Shown here: in pieces, positions 25,081-35,088 of the stretch
Layout: the number at the start of each line of letters is the position of its first letter
How positions within the stretch are numbered: position 1 is the stretch's first letter
Source of the DNA: Desulfosoma sp.
GTDB lineage: Bacteria; Desulfobacterota; Syntrophobacteria; Syntrophobacterales; DSM-9756
Assembly (NCBI GenBank): GCA_037481875.1
Contig: JBBFKY010000015.1
Span: 1 to 46,326 of the forward strand
DNA: 46,326 nucleotides
Reading direction: 5' to 3'
Notes under the pieces: model-generated
Told to the model about the DNA's origin: nothing
Databases searched by the model: none
What the model saw: the letters and a program-made list of their open reading frames with translations, nothing else
Program-made: the position numbers and the translations under genes

Positions 25081-26550
25081 TTATTCCTGTCGAAAAACGG
25101 ATCCGTCTCGAAGACACCGTTCGGCCCGTTCCAGTTGACGTCCCACGTACAAGGCGTGATTGATGTCCGAAAGAGCTCCATCCCTGGCCAGTTCATGCTG
25201 AATACGAGACGCCTTGGTATGCCGATAGGTTTTAAGCGTCACATCTCCATGACGATGTTCCACGACAATGGCGTCCTTGTCGAGACGGATACGAAAATAC
25301 CCCATGGGATCTTCTCGATACTGAAACGACTTTTCCGCGGCAATGATGGAAGCACGGTCTTCCTGTGCCGTGTCGATGGTGATGGAATGGCTGAAAACCG
25401 TAATGGGCCCTGGGGTCGTAGAAAGACGGTGAGCTACATAATGCTGCACGGCCATAAGTCCATAAAAATTAACCAGCCAAGCATCCAGAGCATTGTGAGT
25501 ACGAAACACCGCAGTGAGCGTCAAAGTGCCTTGAAAAATTCGAAAGAAGATGCTGACTAGGCACGGATGTCCTGTCTCGGCCGTCAGGTCGCGGCGAGGA
25601 TCCCAAAGGACGGCGTAGGCTTTTCGGTCCTGAAGGTCTCTTCGAAGACGTTCAATAACGGCCTGGAGGCTATCCAGACCGAAATAGGCCCGCAGGCGGT
25701 TTCCGTAATTATAGGTTTCGTCAGGTTCTATGGCGCCGCTGAGAATGTCCTGCTGGTATCGGCAAAGTCTTTCCGGATCAAACCCATAGCGTTGCAGCTG
25801 TGTGTCGGGAATAGGTCTTGGATTTTCCACCACCACCTTGACGTTCTGTAATTCACGGCGTTCTCCCTTTGCCAAGGTGACGGGTGTCCCGAAACGATAA
25901 AGGGTGGCGATTAGATCCTTCCAGGCGCTTAAAGGGTCTTCGGCTACGATCGTGTGAGCTCGAGGATTGCTAGGGTATCCGATCACACGGACTCGAGGTA
26001 AGGGTATGCGCAGACGTTGCGTCGGCGTGTTCGGATCGGGTCTGTAGTCTTGAAGAAAGCGAATCAGATCTGCGGCATCGGGATTGTCCTGAGGAGATCC
26101 GAAATATCGGATGACCGGCGGCCTTTGGAAATGCTCGGGTCTTACCAGGTTGTCGATCACCCGCCCGGTACCTCGAATACGCACCGGTTTAGGAGTTTCC
26201 AGCTCATTGGGTTCATAAGCCACCGAAGATCCTTCATAAGGTTCCAAACCCAGCTCAAAGAAAGCCTGCAACTCACTGAGAGATCCGGAACGATCTCGAC
26301 CGTAAACCACAAGAGTGTCGATCTGAGGATTGTAGAGAAGATTTCTTAGGAGTTCTCGAAGGCCGTTCCCGTACAAAGTGCCGACGGCGGCCACAGGGCT
26401 GGTTTCGGGATCGAGATCGGCACCGCGGCGTCGTAGCCTTTCCAGGATCACATCAGGGCGGGACCACAGGGTGAGCAGCCCCACGGTTCCTGTGGGATTA
26501 AGTCGAAGAATGTGTTCCTGACAATGGATGGGAAGAAAAACCGGTTTCAT
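25081..26550 (-). CDS. Divergent thymidylate synthase with MtrA/DUF4346-like N-terminal domain
   Basis: The 489-residue protein has two parts. The N-terminal 110 residues (TGTVGLLTLWSRPDVILERL, then GNGLRELLRNLLYNPQIDTL and VVYGRDRSG) resemble the MtrA/DUF4346 fold. From about 275 on it reads like thymidylate synthase: TYNYGNRLRAYFG, LQAVIERLRRD, WDPRRDL, a nucleophile-like Cys near 328 in GHPCLVSIFF, FRTHNALDAWLVNFYGLM matching the dUMP-binding block, and FSHSITI. Its stop precedes the HAD gene by 18 bp, and its ATG overlaps the dCMP deaminase stop, so the two enzymes would make and methylate dUMP in succession. The family is recognised from motifs; activity is inferred. Confidence 0.72.
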   Translation of the reverse strand: MKPVFLPIHCQEHILRLNPTGTVGLLTLWSRPDVILERLRRRGADLDPETSPVAAVGTLYGNGLRELLRNLLYNPQIDTLVVYGRDRSGSLSELQAFFELGLEPYEGSSVAYEPNELETPKPVRIRGTGRVIDNLVRPEHFQRPPVIRYFGSPQDNPDAADLIRFLQDYRPDPNTPTQRLRIPLPRVRVIGYPSNPRAHTIVAEDPLSAWKDLIATLYRFGTPVTLAKGERRELQNVKVVVENPRPIPDTQLQRYGFDPERLCRYQQDILSGAIEPDETYNYGNRLRAYFGLDSLQAVIERLRRDLQDRKAYAVLWDPRRDLTAETGHPCLVSIFFRIFQGTLTLTAVFRTHNALDAWLVNFYGLMAVQHYVAHRLSTTPGPITVFSHSITIDTAQEDRASIIAAEKSFQYREDPMGYFRIRLDKDAIVVEHRHGDVTLKTYRHTKASRIQHELARDGALSDINHALYVGRQLERAERCLRDGSVFRQE

Positions 26551-27134
26551 GGGTTTGCAAGGAAATCGGTGGCTGGGGTGCGACGCCGGGAGGTGATGTT
26601 ACGAATATCGGACAGAATGTAGTCGTAGGTTTCCGAAGAAATAATCAATTGCTCAAAAACTTCGATGCCTGCTTCTCGAACCGCCTGCTGCCAAAAAAGA
26701 TCCCTTTCCGGAGATGCTGAATCGTAGCGGTGTTCATAATAGACGGCTCGAAGGCGAGCTGTGGCGATCAGTTTCAAGCACACGTAACAAGGAGCCAGCG
26801 TGGTGTAAAGGGTTGCGCCTTCCACGGAAATACCGTAACGCGCCGCCTGAGCGATGGCGTTGGCTTCAGCGTGGCTCGCTTTGCAAAAATTGTATTTGTC
26901 CACATCAGGGATTCCCAGACTGCGCCGATAGCAATAAGGGCGGCCGTCCGGTAGGTCCGGCTGATCGATGCAGTGAGGAGCTCCGGGCATGGCCCCGTTA
27001 TAGCCTGTGGACAGTATGTGGTTGTCCTTGACGATCACCGCGCCCGTGGGTCTGGAATTGCATGTGGAACGCGTGCTCACAATCTTTGCGATCAGCATGA
27101 AGTATTCGTGCCAGTTGGGACGTTGTCTTGGCAT
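26547..27134 (-). CDS. Deoxycytidylate (dCMP) deaminase
   Basis: This zinc enzyme turns dCMP into dUMP. The 195-residue protein has the CDA-fold zinc site: His88-Ala-Glu90 in SHAEANAI and Cys116/Cys119 in LAPCYVCLK. GAVIVKDNHILSTGYNG and the second Cys/His-rich loop (PHCIDQPD) are typical of the dCMP group. The ATG at 27134 starts 8 bp after the dppF stop. A 4-bp overlap links it to the thymidylate synthase-like gene. Confidence 0.93.
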   Translation of the reverse strand: MPRQRPNWHEYFMLIAKIVSTRSTCNSRPTGAVIVKDNHILSTGYNGAMPGAPHCIDQPDLPDGRPYCYRRSLGIPDVDKYNFCKASHAEANAIAQAARYGISVEGATLYTTLAPCYVCLKLIATARLRAVYYEHRYDSASPERDLFWQQAVREAGIEVFEQLIISSETYDYILSDIRNITSRRRTPATDFLANP

Positions 27135-27142
27135 GGCTTTGT

Positions 27143-28147
27143 TTACGACTCGTTTTCCGTGACGTCATGGTAGAGAAAACACCGCACGAGGCGGTCTTCT
27201 TGAAGAGGCACCAAGGATGGCACAAAACGCCGGCAGGTGTCCATGGCTTTAGGGCATCTTGGGTGAAAATGGCATCCTTGAGGGGGATGCAAAGGACTGG
27301 GAAGATCCCCGCTCAAGCCCTTTCGCTCTTTTTTGCGGTCAGGATCGGGAAGAGGCGCCGCCTCTAAAAGTGCCTGGGTGTATGGATGCAGAGGATCCCT
27401 GTACAGGACCTTTTTATCGGCCGATTCCACAATACGTCCCAGGTACATGACCGCGACGCGATCGCTGATGTGACGGACCACGGACAAATCATGGGACACA
27501 AACAGATAGGTCAAGGCGAATTGTTCCTGCAGGTCCATGAGCAGGTTGATGACCTGTGCCTGAATGGAAACATCCAAGGCTGAAACGGGTTCATCGCAGA
27601 TGACAAGTTCCGGTTGCAGCGCCAGGGCTCGAGCGATACCGATACGTTGGCGTTGTCCGCCGCTGAACTCGTGGGGGTATCGATGGATGTGTTCCGGTCG
27701 AAGTCCCACCACTTCCATGAGATGACGAACACGTTCCTGTCGTTCGGCGGGCGTGCCCACCTTATGAATGACCAGCCCTTCTCCGATGATGCGTCCCACG
27801 GTCTGGCGCGGATTCAGGCTGGAGTACGGATCCTGAAAAATGATCTGCATTCGGCGTCGTAAAGGTCTCAGTTCATGTCGACGCAAGGCGACGATGTCCA
27901 GACCGGAAAAGAGAATGGAGCCGGATGTGGGCTTTTCCAATTGCAGAATCACGCGACCTAGAGTGGACTTGCCGCAACCGCTTTCCCCGACCAAACCCAG
28001 AGTTTCCCCCTTTCGAATGGTCAGGCTGACACCATCCACAGCCTTGACGACACCCACCTGACGACGAAACACGCCCCCTGTGACCGGATAATGTTTCTTG
28101 ACGTTTTTAAGGACCACAAGAGGTTTTGCAGATTCCGTATATGCCAT
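27143..28147 (-). CDS. dppF: Dipeptide/oligopeptide ABC transporter ATPase DppF/OppF
   Basis: This is one of two ATPases of a peptide or nickel-type importer. The 334-residue protein has Walker [10 protein letters not shown], signature [14 protein letters not shown], Walker [14 protein letters not shown] and the switch His in FVSHDLSVV. The C-terminal Cys-rich tail ([14 protein letters not shown]) is the oligopeptide/dipeptide extension, which can bind an iron-sulfur cluster in relatives. It follows dppD by 12 bp and is the last gene of dppABCDF. Confidence 0.95.
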   Translation of the reverse strand: MAYTESAKPLVVLKNVKKHYPVTGGVFRRQVGVVKAVDGVSLTIRKGETLGLVGESGCGKSTLGRVILQLEKPTSGSILFSGLDIVALRRHELRPLRRRMQIIFQDPYSSLNPRQTVGRIIGEGLVIHKVGTPAERQERVRHLMEVVGLRPEHIHRYPHEFSGGQRQRIGIARALALQPELVICDEPVSALDVSIQAQVINLLMDLQEQFALTYLFVSHDLSVVRHISDRVAVMYLGRIVESADKKVLYRDPLHPYTQALLEAAPLPDPDRKKERKGLSGDLPSPLHPPQGCHFHPRCPKAMDTCRRFVPSLVPLQEDRLVRCFLYHDVTENES

Positions 28148-28159
28148 GGAAAATTTCTT

Positions 28160-29152
28160 TCATTCCGTGTTGTTTTGAGAAGCCGTGTCGTAGAGCCAAC
28201 ATCGAACCCGGTGTTCGGAACCCATTGTCTGAAGAGGCGGCTCTTCAGTATGGCACCGGTCCATCACATAGGAGCAACGATCGTTGAACTTGCATCCCGG
28301 TGGCAACGCCAGCAGACTGGGTACCACTCCGGGAATGGCTTCCAGCCGACGTTTTTCGTCTTCCACCAGGCTTGGAATGGATCGCATGAGCCCTTGAGTG
28401 TAAGGGTGCAGAGGGTGATGAAAAAGTTCGCGCACAGGCGCTTCCTCCACCACTCGTCCCGCATACATGACCACCGCATGTTCGGCGGTTTCTGCCACCA
28501 CTCCGAGATCATGGGTAATGAGGAGCACCGCCGTGCCCGTGGTCCGTCGCAGATTGTCCATGAGTTCCAGGATTTGGGCTTGAATGGTCACATCCAAAGC
28601 CGTGGTGGGTTCATCGGCGATGAGCAGCTTGGGATTGCAGGCCAAAGCCATGGCGATCATGACCCGCTGGCGCATTCCACCGCTCATTTGATGCGGATAG
28701 TCTCTGATGCGGGATTCCGCGGAAGGAATCCCGACCATACGCAACAGTTCCACGGCGCGATCCAGTGCCTCCTTGCGGGAAAGCTTTTGGTGCCACTCCA
28801 GCACTTCGGCGATCTGGTCCCCCACACGAAACACAGGGTTTAAGGATGTCATGGGTTCCTGAAAAATCATGGAAATCTTGTTGCCGCGCACCCGGCGCAT
28901 ATCCGTTTCAGACAGTTGCAAAAGGTCTGTGCCGTCAAAGACAATACGGCCGGAAACAATCCTTCCTGGCGGTACGGGAATCAGCCGCATCACAGACAGA
29001 GCCGTCACACTCTTGCCGCAACCCGATTCCCCGACCAAAGCCAGAGTCTTTCCAGACTCCAGCGAAAAGCTCACATCATCCACGGCCCTAACCGTGCCGC
29101 GATCCGTGTAAAAATAGGTGCTCAGATGTTCAACCTGCAGCAGTGGCGCCAT
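28160..29152 (-). CDS. dppD: Dipeptide/oligopeptide ABC transporter ATPase DppD/OppD
   Basis: Partner ATPase of 330 residues with Walker [10 protein letters not shown], signature [15 protein letters not shown], Walker [14 protein letters not shown] and the switch His in LITHDLGVV. The tail has the spaced cysteines ([15 protein letters not shown] and a later Cys) of the oligopeptide family. It lies 15 bp after dppC. DppD and DppF form the heterodimeric motor on the membrane face of the permease. Confidence 0.95.
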   Translation of the reverse strand: MAPLLQVEHLSTYFYTDRGTVRAVDDVSFSLESGKTLALVGESGCGKSVTALSVMRLIPVPPGRIVSGRIVFDGTDLLQLSETDMRRVRGNKISMIFQEPMTSLNPVFRVGDQIAEVLEWHQKLSRKEALDRAVELLRMVGIPSAESRIRDYPHQMSGGMRQRVMIAMALACNPKLLIADEPTTALDVTIQAQILELMDNLRRTTGTAVLLITHDLGVVAETAEHAVVMYAGRVVEEAPVRELFHHPLHPYTQGLMRSIPSLVEDEKRRLEAIPGVVPSLLALPPGCKFNDRCSYVMDRCHTEEPPLQTMGSEHRVRCWLYDTASQNNTE

Positions 29153-29167
29153 GAAACAGGTCCTTTA

Positions 29168-30094
29168 TCAGTCACGAAGTCGAGGGTCCAGAGCGTCGCG
29201 TAAACCATCCCCTAGAAGGTTGAAGCCCAGGACCGAAAAGAGGATCATCAGCCCGGGAAAGGTCACCGCCCACCAGGCCCGCAGAATCAGGGCTCGACCA
29301 TTGGCCAGCATGGCTCCCCATTCTGGCGTGGGCGGCTGAGCCCCAAGGCCTAAAAAGCTCAGTGCCGCAGCTTCCAAAATGGCGGACGCAAATCCCAGCG
29401 TGGTCTGCACGATGAGGGGTGCCAGGCAATTGGGTAAAATGTGCAGGAAGATTAAACGGGCATCTCCTGCGCCTAAAGCCCGGGCCGCCTGCACGTAGTC
29501 CTTGGCGTATTCCTCCAGCACAGATCCCCTCACCAGGCGTGCGTACCGAGGAATACTCACAACCCCAATGGCGATCATGGCATTTTGTAAGCTGGGCCCC
29601 AAAAAGGCCACAATGACGATGGCCAGAAGAATGCTCGGAAAGGCCAGAAGGAGGTCCATGAAACGCATGATGACATTATCGAGAAGGCCCCCATAAAAAC
29701 CAGCCACGGACCCTGCAAGGGTACCGAAAAAAAGTGCGATGGAAACAGAAACCACCCCCACAACCATGGAGACACGTGCTCCGTAAATAAGCCGGCTTAA
29801 AAGATCACGACCGAAATCGTCCGTGCCCAACACATGGTTCCAGGATCCCCCGAATTGCCATACGGGGGGTTTCAGCTTGGCGTAGAGGGATTGTTCCAGG
29901 GGGTCGTGAGGAGCCAAAACAGGGGCGAAAAGGGCCATGATCAAAAAGAGGAGGATGATCATCAAGCCGGCCAAAGCCGTCTTGTTCTTTCGAAGCCGCC
30001 ACATGGCTTCCGCCAGAGGACTGGATGTCTTTTCCGCCTGAAGTGACTTTGTGGAATCCAGGTTTCGGGAGGATGCGGAAGAAGCCGTCGCCAT
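29168..30094 (-). CDS. dppC: Peptide ABC transporter permease DppC/OppC
   Basis: The 308-residue membrane protein has the DppC layout: N-terminal cytoplasmic stretch, first helix (ALAGLMIILLFLIMALFAPVL, here LMIILLFLIMALFAP), HVLGTDDFGRDLLSRLIYGA, then the permease domain with the EAA loop ARALGAGDARLIFLHILPN. The ATG at 30094 is one base after the dppB stop. A longer frame starts inside dppB and is rejected. It pairs with DppB to form the channel. Confidence 0.94.
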   Translation of the reverse strand: MATASSASSRNLDSTKSLQAEKTSSPLAEAMWRLRKNKTALAGLMIILLFLIMALFAPVLAPHDPLEQSLYAKLKPPVWQFGGSWNHVLGTDDFGRDLLSRLIYGARVSMVVGVVSVSIALFFGTLAGSVAGFYGGLLDNVIMRFMDLLLAFPSILLAIVIVAFLGPSLQNAMIAIGVVSIPRYARLVRGSVLEEYAKDYVQAARALGAGDARLIFLHILPNCLAPLIVQTTLGFASAILEAAALSFLGLGAQPPTPEWGAMLANGRALILRAWWAVTFPGLMILFSVLGFNLLGDGLRDALDPRLRD

Positions 30095-30095
30095 G

Positions 30096-31100
30096 TCAGG
30101 ACACCTTGATACGCGGGTTGATCCAGGCATACAAAATGTCCACGATCATATTGATGGTCACGAAAGCAGTGGCGATAAGCATGGTTCCCCCTTGCACCGC
30201 ATTGAAATCCCGAGCGTAGACGGCGTTGAGGAGCCAAAGGCCTATGCCGGGCCAGGCAAAGATGGTTTCCGTAAGAATCGCGCCCCCAAGCAATATCCCG
30301 AACTGGAGACCGATTACGGTGATAATGGGAATGAGGGCGTTTTTTAGGGCGTGTTTGTAATGGACCAGCCTGGGAGGCAAGCCTTTGGCTTTGGCCGTTC
30401 GAATGTAGTCCTGCCGCAGCACTTCCAGCATGCTGGAACGTGTGATGCGCGCGATAATGGCCATGGGAATGGTGCTCAAGGTAAAAGCCGGCATCACGAT
30501 GTGCCACAAGGCATCTCGAAATCCTTTCCAGTTTCCTGTGAGCGCGCTGTCCAGGAGAAACAGTCCAGTGATGGGTTCGATGTGCACATCATAGCTGAGT
30601 CTACCGGAAAGAGGAAGCCAACCCAAATGCAGGGAAAAAATGATCATGAGGATCAAACCCAGCCAAAAGATGGGCATAGACACACCGACCAGGGACAAAA
30701 CCATGCTGGAATAATCAAACATGGAATACTGACGCGTGGCGGAGATGACTCCGGCAAACATGCCCAGAGTGACCGCAAAGCACATGGCGGCTAAGGACAA
30801 CTCCACGGTGGCGGGGAAACGTTCGGCGATTTCCGTTGCGACTTTTTCATTGGTGCGCAACGCTCGGCCCAGATCCCCTTGCACAAGCCTGGAGACAAAC
30901 ATTGCGTATTGGACGTGCAAGGGTCGGTCCAACCCCAGTTCTTGACGCAGTTGCTGCAAAGCTTGTTCGGAGGCTCTTTCTCCCAGCATCATTTCGGCAG
31001 GATCTCCGGGTACCAGATGAATCATCAAAAACACCAGCACGGAGATGCCGAAAACGGTGGGGATCAATGTCAGGACGCGTCGAACAACAAAGGACAGCAC
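30096..31100 (-). CDS. dppB: Peptide ABC transporter permease DppB/OppB
   Basis: The 334-residue permease starts with LSFVVRRVLTLIPTVFGISV and shows LVPGDPAEMMLGE, the domain GMFAGVISATRQYSMFD and the EAA loop RTAKAKGLPPRLVHYKHALKN. A GTG at 31100 is preferred because AGAGAGG lies just upstream and the product then matches usual DppB length; an upstream ATG at 31142 falls in an intercistronic hairpin. It follows dppA by 93 bp. Confidence 0.93.
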   Translation of the reverse strand: MLSFVVRRVLTLIPTVFGISVLVFLMIHLVPGDPAEMMLGERASEQALQQLRQELGLDRPLHVQYAMFVSRLVQGDLGRALRTNEKVATEIAERFPATVELSLAAMCFAVTLGMFAGVISATRQYSMFDYSSMVLSLVGVSMPIFWLGLILMIIFSLHLGWLPLSGRLSYDVHIEPITGLFLLDSALTGNWKGFRDALWHIVMPAFTLSTIPMAIIARITRSSMLEVLRQDYIRTAKAKGLPPRLVHYKHALKNALIPIITVIGLQFGILLGGAILTETIFAWPGIGLWLLNAVYARDFNAVQGGTMLIATAFVTINMIVDILYAWINPRIKVS

Positions 31101-31122
31101 GGACGCCTCTCTAGACGACGGA

Positions 31123-31147
31123 TTGGGACGGGCAAAGCCCATCCCAA
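31123..31147 (-). promoter_or_regulatory. Intercistronic hairpin between dppA and dppB
   Basis: TTGGGACGGGC and its near complement surround a 3-base loop in the 93-bp gap. There is no T run. Such hairpins after a binding-protein gene often protect its mRNA and lower expression of the downstream permease genes. Confidence 0.55.
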
Positions 31148-31193
31148 CCTTCGGTTTATTTTTTAAGAATCATCCAACCCTTTCTCGTTTCCA

Positions 31194-32804
31194 TCAGGAC
31201 TCGATCCACACCTTGTGTAAACGAATACTGGCCGTAGGGTGCAACTTGAAGTTCATGACCGACTTCTTCATAGGACACACCACCAGAGAATGGGCCAAAT
31301 TGATCAAGGGAACTTCTTCGTGAATGAGTTCCTGAGCCCTACGATACAGTTTGATTCTTTCCTCTTTACTGGAAGCCTGTTTAGCTTTGACGATGATGTT
31401 GTGATATTCTTCGTTCTTCCATTGGGTGCGTACGTTCGGATCGGCATAACCGTCTAGAAGCACAGCCAAGAAATTGTCGGGATCCCCGTTGTCTCCCGTC
31501 CAGCCCAGCTGAAACAGATCCATGGACGGGTCTTGTTCCCGCTGTTTCTTGAGATAAGTTCCCCACTCAAAGGTGACCAATTCCACGTCGATCCCCACCT
31601 TTTTCAGGTCAGCCTGAATAGCTTCACCAACTTTCATGCCGTTAGGATTGTATGGTCTGGGTACCGGCATGCTCCAAAGCGTGATCTTGGTCTGGCCGGC
31701 TTCCTTGAGCTTTTCGAAGAACTTGGCTTCCGCCAGAAGCTTTTTGGCCGTTTCCGGATCATACGGATAATCTTGAATATCGTCGTTATATCCCCACAGG
31801 GTGGGAGGAATGGTGTTTTTGGCGACTTGTCCAAGTCCGTAATAGATGTTATCCACAATGGCTTTTTTATTGACGGCGTAAGCGATGGCCTTACGAATCC
31901 TCTTATCCTGCCATAAGGGTTTGGTGTGGTTGAAGCTCACATACCCGATATTCATTCCAGGTTGGGAAACAATCTTCAGGTTGGGATCCTTGGACGCAAG
32001 TTCGATGTCTTCCGGATTGGGGTACTGGCAGATGTCGATGTTACCGGTTTTCAGTTCCAAAAAACGCACGGAATTGTCGGGGATCGTGCGAAAGATGGCC
32101 TGATCCAGGTAGGGGCGTCCGTTCCAATAATCGGGGTTGGCTTGCAAAATGATTCGATCATCCTTGATCCATTTGACGAACTTAAAAGGACCGGTCCCCA
32201 CAGGATTGCTTTTGAAGTCGGGTCCCAGTTTGAGCACCGCCGTCGGGCTGACGATAGCGGCGAAATCCATGCCCATGTTGGCGATAAAAGGGGCTTCGGG
32301 TCGCAACAATTTGAAGACCACCGTGTGATCATCCACCGCTTCGATGCCGGCAACGATCTTATCCATTTCCATGGAAAGCCAGTATTCCGCGGGAGGTTGT
32401 TCCTTGGGGAATTCCCATTGGGTCTTGAAAAATTTGACTTTCTTTTCCTTCATCATACGTCCTAGGGAAAAAACCACGGCATCGGCGTTAAAATCCGTGC
32501 CGTCGTGGAACTTTACCCCTTTGCGCAGATGAAACGTATAGGTGAGTCCATCGGGGGAGACATCCTATGATGTGGCCAGGCCGGGCACAATATCCGTGGA
32601 TTCATCGGCATAGAGGACCAATTGGTCATAGACATTGTCGCAGATCATGAAGGAATTACCATCGGTTTCAAAGGCCGGGTCCAACCCCACACTGTCCCCG
32701 CCTCGTCCGAAAACAAGGGTTCCTCCCGTTTTGGGTGTCGCCGCCAAGGCACCTGCGGCCCAGAACACTGCCAAAACCACCAGCCACACGCTCCACTTTT
32801 TCAT
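31194..32804 (-). pseudogene. dppA: Peptide ABC transporter substrate-binding protein DppA, interrupted by an amber codon
   Basis: A family 5 solute-binding protein (periplasmic peptide capture) of about 536 codons. It has a signal peptide (KKWSVWLVVLAVFWAAGALA), then GGTLVFGRGGDSVGLDPAF, and the family continues normally to the end (LHPTASIRLHKVWIES). A TAG at 32567-32565 sits in the same frame, where relatives read S-W-(E/D)-V-S-P-D-G-L-T-Y; here it is S-stop-DVSPDGLTY. TGG to TAG is a single-base change. Everything else is intact, so this is a fresh mutation, a sequencing error or, less likely, readthrough. The start at 32804 follows AAGGAGGACGAG. Confidence 0.88.
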
Positions 32805-32943
32805 CTCTCGTCCTCCTTGCCTTTCGGTTTTCCTCAACACCCAACACCTTGGCCTTTAAAGAAAAACAGATGCACAGGTAACAGATTTCGGTTAAGATGT
32901 CAAAAACTCGAGCGGAGTCAAACCAAGGCGGAAAGGAGTGCGA
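32805..32943. promoter_or_regulatory. Divergent promoter region between dppA and ftsH
   Basis: A 139-bp AT-rich gap between oppositely transcribed genes. A weak -10-like TAAGAT lies at 32893-32898 towards ftsH, without a convincing -35 element. Confidence 0.35.
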
Positions 32944-34836
32944 ATGGCTGAAAAACAGGATCAGAATCCCACAGGGTGGAAAAGTTGGGTGGACCGTGTC
33001 AAGGAGTCCATGGGGGGAGCGGGCCAGGACCCTCGACGCAAGGTGCATTTTTCTTTCTGGTACTTTCTTCTGGCCCTCATGGTCATCTCCTGGATTCACG
33101 ATATCATGGTCCAACAACAGCGAGTTCCTATTCCCTATTCCCAGTTCAAACACTTGGTGCAACAGGGATCCGTCAAAAACGTGGTGATCGAGGCCAACCG
33201 CATCACGGGTGAGATCACTCAGGGAGACTTGGCCAACCGACGGTTTGTCGCCGTGCGTGTGGAAGATCCCGATCTGGTTCGGCTTTTGGATGAACGTGGC
33301 ATCGCCTACACAGGTCGCCTGGAAAACCGGATTCTGGAAGCGATTCTTTCTTGGCTTTTGCCCATGGCCTTTTTCATTCTCTTTTGGGGCTTTCTTATTC
33401 GGCGTATGGGCGGTGGACCTCAAGGGGTTTTGTCCGTAGGAAAGGCTCGAGTCAAAATTTACGCCGAAAAACAGGTGGGGATCACCTTTGATGATGTGGC
33501 CGGCATTGACGAAGCCAAGGTGGAGCTTCAGGAAATTGTGGAATTTCTTCAAAACCCTGAAAAGTTTCAAAGACTTGGAGGAAAGATTCCTAAAGGGGTC
33601 CTGCTGGTGGGGGCTCCTGGGACAGGCAAAACCCTCTTGGCCAAAGCCGTGGCCGGAGAAGCGGGTGTGCCGTTTTTCAGCATGAGCGGGTCCGACTTTG
33701 TGGAAATGTTTGTGGGTGTCGGGGCTGCCCGAGTGCGGGATCTTTTCGCTCAAGCTAAACAAAACGCTCCCTGCATTATCTTTATCGATGAGCTGGATGC
33801 CTTGGGCAAGGCCAGGGGCTTGAATCCCGTAGGCGGACATGACGAAAGAGAGCAGACTTTAAACCAGCTTTTGGTGGAAATGGACGGCTTTGAAGCCAAT
33901 TCCGGCGTGATCATCATGGCAGCTACGAACCGCCCTGAAATTTTGGATCCGGCTCTGCTGCGCCCCGGCCGTTTCGATCGTCATGTGGCCGTGGATAAAC
34001 CGGATATTCGAGGACGGGAAGCGATTCTCAAAATCCACACGCGCAATGTGAAGCTTGCCGACGATGTGGACTTACAAAAGGTCGCTGCCATGACGCCTGG
34101 GTTTGTGGGGGCGGACCTAGCGAATTTGGTCAACGAAGCGGCCCTGCTTGCGGCAAGACGAAATAAAGCAGAAGTGAGCATGGCTGAATTTCAGGAAGCC
34201 ATCGATCGCATCATCGGCGGCTTGGAAAAGAAAAACCGGGCCATGAACCCAAAGGAAAAGCAGATCGTGGCTTTTCATGAAGCGGGCCATGCTTTGGTGG
34301 CCATGAGTGTGCCTCACGCCGATCCAGTGAACAAAGTTTCTATCATTCCTCGAGGCATCGCCGCTTTGGGATACACACAGCAGATGCCTACCGAAGACAG
34401 GTACCTGATGACCCGGCAAGAACTTCTGGATCGACTGTGTGTGCTGCTTGGAGGTCGAGTGGCTGAGGAACTGGTTTTCGGGGATGTGTCTACCGGAGCC
34501 CAAAACGATTTGCAGCGAGCGACGGATATTGCCCGTAGCATGGTGATGGAATACGGCATGAGTGAAACTTTGGGGTTGGTGACCTTTACTCGAGAACCTC
34601 GATCCGCCTTTCTCGACCTGGGCATGACCCCGAGAGCTCGAGAATACAGCGAAAGGACGGCTCAAGAAATCGACGCCGAAATTCGACGCCTTGTCGAAGA
34701 ATCCTACGCCCGTGTTCGCGATATTCTCAATTCCAAACGATCTTACCTGGATGAAATGGCGCAGACGCTTCTGGAACGGGAAGTTTTGGAAGGGGAGGCT
34801 CTTCGAGAACTGGAACGCCGGGTTCGAGCCACCTAA
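32944..34836 (+). CDS. ftsH: ATP-dependent membrane zinc protease FtsH
   Basis: FtsH degrades misfolded membrane proteins and selected regulators. The 630-residue protein has an N-terminal helix ([19 protein letters not shown]), a small periplasmic domain, a second helix ([19 protein letters not shown]), the AAA domain with Walker A GAPGTGKT (about 222-229), Walker [11 protein letters not shown] and the second region of homology [20 protein letters not shown] (exactly that block). The zinc site FHEAGHALV follows (HEAGH about 445-449). Start 32944 lies seven bases after AAAGGAG. It is monocistronic here. Confidence 0.97.
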   Translation: MAEKQDQNPTGWKSWVDRVKESMGGAGQDPRRKVHFSFWYFLLALMVISWIHDIMVQQQRVPIPYSQFKHLVQQGSVKNVVIEANRITGEITQGDLANRRFVAVRVEDPDLVRLLDERGIAYTGRLENRILEAILSWLLPMAFFILFWGFLIRRMGGGPQGVLSVGKARVKIYAEKQVGITFDDVAGIDEAKVELQEIVEFLQNPEKFQRLGGKIPKGVLLVGAPGTGKTLLAKAVAGEAGVPFFSMSGSDFVEMFVGVGAARVRDLFAQAKQNAPCIIFIDELDALGKARGLNPVGGHDEREQTLNQLLVEMDGFEANSGVIIMAATNRPEILDPALLRPGRFDRHVAVDKPDIRGREAILKIHTRNVKLADDVDLQKVAAMTPGFVGADLANLVNEAALLAARRNKAEVSMAEFQEAIDRIIGGLEKKNRAMNPKEKQIVAFHEAGHALVAMSVPHADPVNKVSIIPRGIAALGYTQQMPTEDRYLMTRQELLDRLCVLLGGRVAEELVFGDVSTGAQNDLQRATDIARSMVMEYGMSETLGLVTFTREPRSAFLDLGMTPRAREYSERTAQEIDAEIRRLVEESYARVRDILNSKRSYLDEMAQTLLEREVLEGEALRELERRVRAT

Positions 34837-34884
34837 AGCTGAAGGAGTTTCTCCGAGAACGTGGATCGAGCCGTTCCAGCCCAA

Positions 34885-34918
34885 GACGTAGGGGCACGGC
34901 GCGCCGTACCCCTACGTC
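34885..34918. repeat. 34-bp palindrome downstream of ftsH
   Basis: GACGTAGGGGCACGGCG and its complement meet in the middle with one mismatch. The surrounding 65-70 bp resemble the reverse complement of 12716-12785. It lies between convergent ftsH and the YgjP-type gene and may also act as a terminator hairpin. Confidence 0.85.
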
Positions 34919-35088
34919 CCAGAATCTTTGTTTTGCAAGAAGCTCGAGCCTCTGACCTGGCATTCCTGCGGACGGGACGCCGGCGCTCCCTTGGGAAAAG
35001 CCGTTCTCGGATAGGCTTTAAAAGCGGCTCGACCGAAAGGCCTTTCCACAAGGTCCCCCATTGTTGGGGGAAGATTGAAGCAAAAGAG

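Noticed and set aside
32565-32567. Pyrrolysine at the dppA amber codon
   Set aside because: The position is a conserved Trp in a peptide-binding protein, one base away from TGG, and no pyl genes are in the window; mutation or sequencing error is simpler.
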